From: a virus
Reading direction: 5' to 3' (one strand)
Length of the DNA: 24,665 nucleotides
IMG/VR virus record: IMGVR_UViG_3300003894_000026
Location: 1-24,665 of that record
Of the stretch, positions 22,118 through 24,665 are shown in pieces. The notes under the pieces are model-generated. The model was not told the origin of the DNA, did not search any database, and was given only the letters and a program-made list of their open reading frames with translations. Position numbers and translations under genes: made by a program. The stretch's first letter is position 1. Each line of letters begins with the position of its first letter.

Positions 22118-22155
22118 GTGCTAATAGTATAGCACGGTTTAATGTGGCAGGTCAA
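22118..22155 (-). promoter_or_regulatory. Sigma70-like promoter with palindromic -10 region
   Basis: On the minus strand TTGACC (22155-22150) and TATACT (22131-22126) are separated by 18 bases, a good match to a bacterial sigma70 promoter. The -35 box overlaps the polymerase stop codon. The -10 box lies inside the inverted repeat GTGCTA-TACTAT-TAGCAC (22135-22118), which could be an operator or a hairpin at the 5' end of the transcript. It would drive the block from the OB-fold gene through the reductase to the endolysin. Confidence 0.65.
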
Positions 22156-24212
22156 GCACTTTCCATGTAGTGCTTAGACCATGCCGATCCAACTTCCGCA
22201 ACACAAGGAAATTCGACAGGAGTAACAAGATTAAATTCTTGCTTGATTCGCGAGGGCACATTCTCCATGATTGCCTTTGCCGTCGCTAAGCCTATCTCGT
22301 AGTCCGTTGCCGGAATTTTAAAAAGCACACTGTCATGCACGGTATTGACTGGAATGATATGGTCCGGCAAATTCTGCCGCAGTGCAACGAGAGTGCTATT
22401 CATGATGTCCGCCGCTGCACCCTGAATCGGATAATTTTTAGCGGTGGTTGGTTTAAAGTTTGTTTGCTTTCCTCCTCTGTACTTGTTGTCCCATACTGTC
22501 TCGACCATACCAAAACCGCCGATGTGCCGGTGAGTACTGGCTAGGTCGCGCTGTCCGTTGAAAGCCCACACGCTAGGCAGCACACTGTACCTAACGGGCG
22601 TGTTGTCTGCTACATCGCCACGATGTCCAGCAAAGCGGTCTAGATTTTCCAGCAGCTTCTCATGGTAGTACTTGACTGCCGGGAATTCCTCGTAGTACTC
22701 GTCAATAAATCGCTGAACGAGGTCGAGAGGTTGGTCCCACTGCTTCGCGATTCCTTTAGCGGACGCGCCGTACTGTAGTTGAAAGCTGAAAGCCTTCGCC
22801 AGCTTGCGCTCGTTGTCGGTCACATCATCCTCGCTCTTGTTGTAGAGTCGAGATGCGAACATCCTGTGCATATCAACGCCGTTGTTAATGTACTGAATCA
22901 GATTGGCGTCGTTGCTTGCCAGTGCCAAGACTCGTACCTCCAGCGAGGAGTAATCAATCTCCGCATACTGGTAATTTTTGTCAGTGACAAACACATCTTT
23001 TGGAAAGATAATGGTGCCATCACTCAAGGTGTCAGACACGTTGCTGAGGTTCTGAAGGTTGGGTCTTGAAGATGCAAGGCGCTTTGTGGCTGTGCGCGAA
23101 TGAGAATAATTCCCGTGGATTTTTCCGTCCGGATAGATGTGGGCCTCAATACCATCGATGTAGGTGCTGATAGACTTGTTGAGGTTTCGCAGCTTGAGAA
23201 GGGGCTTGAAGAACCAGTCGAATTCCGGAAACCTTTTGCTCAGCTTTTTCAACTCAGCTGCACCTGTGGTTCGGTCAGTGCTGCTGCCACCAATCATGCC
23301 CATTATCTGCTGGGACCGCTGCTCTCGCTTATGTTTAGGCTCACCCTTACGCGCTCCGGTCTTGTAATAGGTTCCCGTGGGAACATAAACATCATAAGTA
23401 AAGTCTCCACCATATAGCAGGGTAGAAACTTTCGAGGGAGAGTTCATCCAGTTTTCGCCTAGCCAATCCAGAGCGATGTCATTATACCTTTTGGTGTCTC
23501 GCATCGCAGCGTTAAGTTCTTCTTTGGTTTTGTCAATCTCCTCCTGATATCGGTGTCGCATATCCTCTAGCTTTTTGCGAGAAACCAACAGACCTTCCCG
23601 GTGCATCTCCGCAGTTGTCAGTGATGCAGTCATCTGGTTAATCATGTACCGAGCCGTCGTGCAAAAAGTATCTCCGCAGGTAGTACGAAGGCTTTCGAGC
23701 TGGTTCCTGAACAGCAGCTCTGTAAATTCCAAGTCATCTGTCAGGTACTCGATGGCGAGGGTCGGGTGGATGTAGTCGATGCCGTAGCCGTGCTTAAACA
23801 TCTCAGAAATATACTGGCTGTTCGGACTAGACTTCGCATTGACGAGTGAGTCCAGTGACAGGGAGGTACTGGCTCCATGCAAGTCGCGGGTGTACTGGCT
23901 CATCATGAGGTACTCGGCCAGCATCGTGTCCCACAAAAAGAAATCGTATCCGTACAGGTAGGAACGGAGATGCGACCAGTCGAAGGCGAAGTTATGTCCG
24001 ACAATCAGCTTGCCTTCGAGGGGCAAGTGATAAATCTCCTCGCGCCTGTAGAATTTTGTTGTCGATTCCTTCAGCGTTCCAACAAGCAGCGGTGTTGCGT
24101 CCGGGTGTGCGCAGTCAGCACCGAACAGTTTGGTTCCCGTGGGAACCTTGCCGATGCTAGTCTCAATGTCGATAACCAGATAGTTATCGAGAAGTGTGCT
24201 TACGCTTTCCAC
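22152..24212 (-). CDS. Family A DNA polymerase with 3'-5' exonuclease domain
   Basis: This encodes 686 residues from a GTG start with AAGGAG eight bases upstream; the start overlaps the helicase gene by 13 bases. The proofreading domain has V-I-D15-I-E17 (Exo I), V-G-H-N74-F-A-F-D78 (Exo II) and Y156-x3-D160 (Exo III). The polymerase domain has motif A E-I-D420-Y-S-S-L-E-V-R, motif B R469-x3-K473-x3-F477-x3-Y481-G and motif C V-H626-D627-S. The residue equal to E. coli Pol I 762 is Phe (F477). Length and layout are close to T7 gp5 (704 residues). It copies the phage genome with the adjacent helicase. Two palindrome copies lie at V-P-T-G-T near residues 23-27 and 277-281. Confidence 0.95.
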   Translation of the reverse strand: MESVSTLLDNYLVIDIETSIGKVPTGTKLFGADCAHPDATPLLVGTLKESTTKFYRREEIYHLPLEGKLIVGHNFAFDWSHLRSYLYGYDFFLWDTMLAEYLMMSQYTRDLHGASTSLSLDSLVNAKSSPNSQYISEMFKHGYGIDYIHPTLAIEYLTDDLEFTELLFRNQLESLRTTCGDTFCTTARYMINQMTASLTTAEMHREGLLVSRKKLEDMRHRYQEEIDKTKEELNAAMRDTKRYNDIALDWLGENWMNSPSKVSTLLYGGDFTYDVYVPTGTYYKTGARKGEPKHKREQRSQQIMGMIGGSSTDRTTGAAELKKLSKRFPEFDWFFKPLLKLRNLNKSISTYIDGIEAHIYPDGKIHGNYSHSRTATKRLASSRPNLQNLSNVSDTLSDGTIIFPKDVFVTDKNYQYAEIDYSSLEVRVLALASNDANLIQYINNGVDMHRMFASRLYNKSEDDVTDNERKLAKAFSFQLQYGASAKGIAKQWDQPLDLVQRFIDEYYEEFPAVKYYHEKLLENLDRFAGHRGDVADNTPVRYSVLPSVWAFNGQRDLASTHRHIGGFGMVETVWDNKYRGGKQTNFKPTTAKNYPIQGAAADIMNSTLVALRQNLPDHIIPVNTVHDSVLFKIPATDYEIGLATAKAIMENVPSRIKQEFNLVTPVEFPCVAEVGSAWSKHYMESA
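23370..23385. repeat. Dispersed palindrome, copy 9
   Basis: GGTTCC-CGTG-GGAACA; GTTCCC and GGGAAC pair around a 2-base centre, with the outermost pair lost. It lies in the DNA polymerase gene, between the exonuclease and polymerase domains, read as V-P-T-G-T. Confidence 0.78.
24132..24147. repeat. Dispersed palindrome, copy 10
   Basis: GGTTCC-CGTG-GGAACC, fully palindromic except for the GT centre (7-bp arms). It lies near the 5' end of the polymerase gene, just after the Exo I motif, and is read as V-P-T-G-T, the same five residues as copy 9. Confidence 0.82.
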
Positions 24213-24665
24213 TTGGCGTACTCCTTGGCAATCTCAGGACTGCCTATTAGTTGCGAGCGTTCCCAATCAGCGCGAAAGGAAATGCCTGCCTTTCGGCGTT
24301 GCGGATGGGCGAACGGCATCTTGTTTTTTGGAGCGTGAATGTACCGTTGCCCGGTGTCACCTGATTCAGGGTCGTGGCCTAGCATGACTATGGCATCAGC
24401 CTCGCCTTGTACTGCGGTCTTGCTGTTGTACAAGCAAGACATATCAGGGAACTTGTCTTGGCCGGGAGGAGGAGGGCCAATCTGGCTGGCACCTATAACC
24501 GGGCCGTTGTCCTTGGCTAAGCCGCGCATGTACTTGGCAAGCTCAGCATATCGGGTGATGTCGTTGCGCTGCTTGGTTTCAAAGCCTGCGACTTTCCATA
24601 TCTGATCAACGATAATGATCTGCGGCTGGTGCATTTCAATAGCCGCATCGATGTCCTCAATGGAC
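24200..24665 (-). CDS. DnaB-like replicative helicase, C-terminal part only
   Basis: The frame runs off the right edge, so only the last 154 residues are visible. The fragment holds the later part of a RecA-type ATPase core: Walker B strand I-I-I-V-D-Q-I, a helix with Y-M-R-G-L-A-K, then G-A-S-Q-I-G (the motif that ends in a Gln facing ATP), A-D-A-I-V-M-L, and H-A-P-K-N-K-M, matching the K-N-R strand of DnaB/T7 gp4-type helicases. It would unwind the fork ahead of the polymerase encoded next. Whether a primase domain is fused upstream cannot be seen. The stop overlaps the polymerase start by 13 bases. Confidence 0.82.
   Translation of the reverse strand, partial: SIEDIDAAIEMHQPQIIIVDQIWKVAGFETKQRNDITRYAELAKYMRGLAKDNGPVIGASQIGPPPPGQDKFPDMSCLYNSKTAVQGEADAIVMLGHDPESGDTGQRYIHAPKNKMPFAHPQRRKAGISFRADWERSQLIGSPEIAKEYAKWKA

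Noticed and set aside
21600-22118. 172-residue open frame on the plus strand opposite the OB-fold gene
   Set aside because: It is antisense to a gene with a good start and promoter; the encoded sequence has no recognisable features and its 3' end runs into the promoter region.
23698-23721. Nested inverted repeat GAGCTG...CAGCTC with GTTC-CT-GAAC inside, in the polymerase gene
   Set aside because: It shares only a few bases with the dispersed palindrome and lacks the GGAACC arm; treated as coincidence.
3242-24147. The dispersed palindromes as a CRISPR array
   Set aside because: Copies are kilobases apart, irregularly spaced and inside genes, with no spacers and no cas genes.
23877-24338. 153-residue open frame on the plus strand opposite the polymerase and helicase genes
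   Set aside because: It is antisense to two genes with clear catalytic motifs; the composition looks like a reverse-frame shadow.
1-24665. tRNA genes, integrase, attachment sites or insertion sequences
   Set aside because: No cloverleaf-like sequence, recombinase or transposase motif, or terminal repeat was seen; coding sequence fills almost the entire window.

Overview
The window looks like about 24.7 kb of a tailed bacteriophage genome, most likely a short-tailed (podovirus-type) virus of a Gram-negative and probably marine bacterium. Genes are packed tightly, many stop and start codons overlap (TAATG, ATGA), and there is no intergenic stretch above about 75 bases. No integrase, repressor, tRNA or host-like gene was seen. 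Virion genes laid out as in T7-like phages, family A DNA polymerase, T7-type exonuclease and endonuclease, and a vitamin B12-dependent class II ribonucleotide reductase together recall the Zobellviridae/Cobavirinae ('cobaviruses'). That placement is an inference from gene content, not from a search.

Left half, plus strand (1-15018): the end of a probable portal gene, a small overlapping gene, an FmdB-like zinc ribbon, a scaffold, the major capsid protein followed by a UUCG hairpin, two neck/tail-tube proteins, a tail fibre, a small conserved-looking protein, and three large internal-virion (ejection) proteins. The second ejection protein ends in a T4-lysozyme-like domain. Two small membrane proteins, probably holin or spanin-like, close this transcript.

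At 15017-15087 two back-to-back intrinsic terminators separate the convergent transcripts.

Right half, minus strand (read from 24665 down to 15086): the end of a DnaB-like helicase, a family A DNA polymerase, a sigma70-like promoter whose -10 lies inside a palindrome, an OB-fold putative ssDNA-binding protein, a 5'-3' exonuclease, a T7 endonuclease I-like resolvase, a DUF3310 protein, a metallophosphoesterase, two very small genes, the class II ribonucleotide reductase, a run of small orphan genes, an M15 peptidase endolysin, and two overlapping genes, the last encoding a membrane protein. This strand supplies replication and nucleotide metabolism and ends with the endolysin, while the holin candidates sit at the end of the other strand.

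The most unusual signal is a dispersed 16-base palindrome, approximately GGTTCC-CRYR-GGAACC. It occurs about ten times, nearly always inside coding sequence and in all three reading frames (giving V-P-T-G-T, G-S-R-G-N or F-P-Q-E-P). One extended copy forms the minus-strand terminator. It behaves like a repeat selected or spread at the DNA/RNA level rather than as a protein motif.
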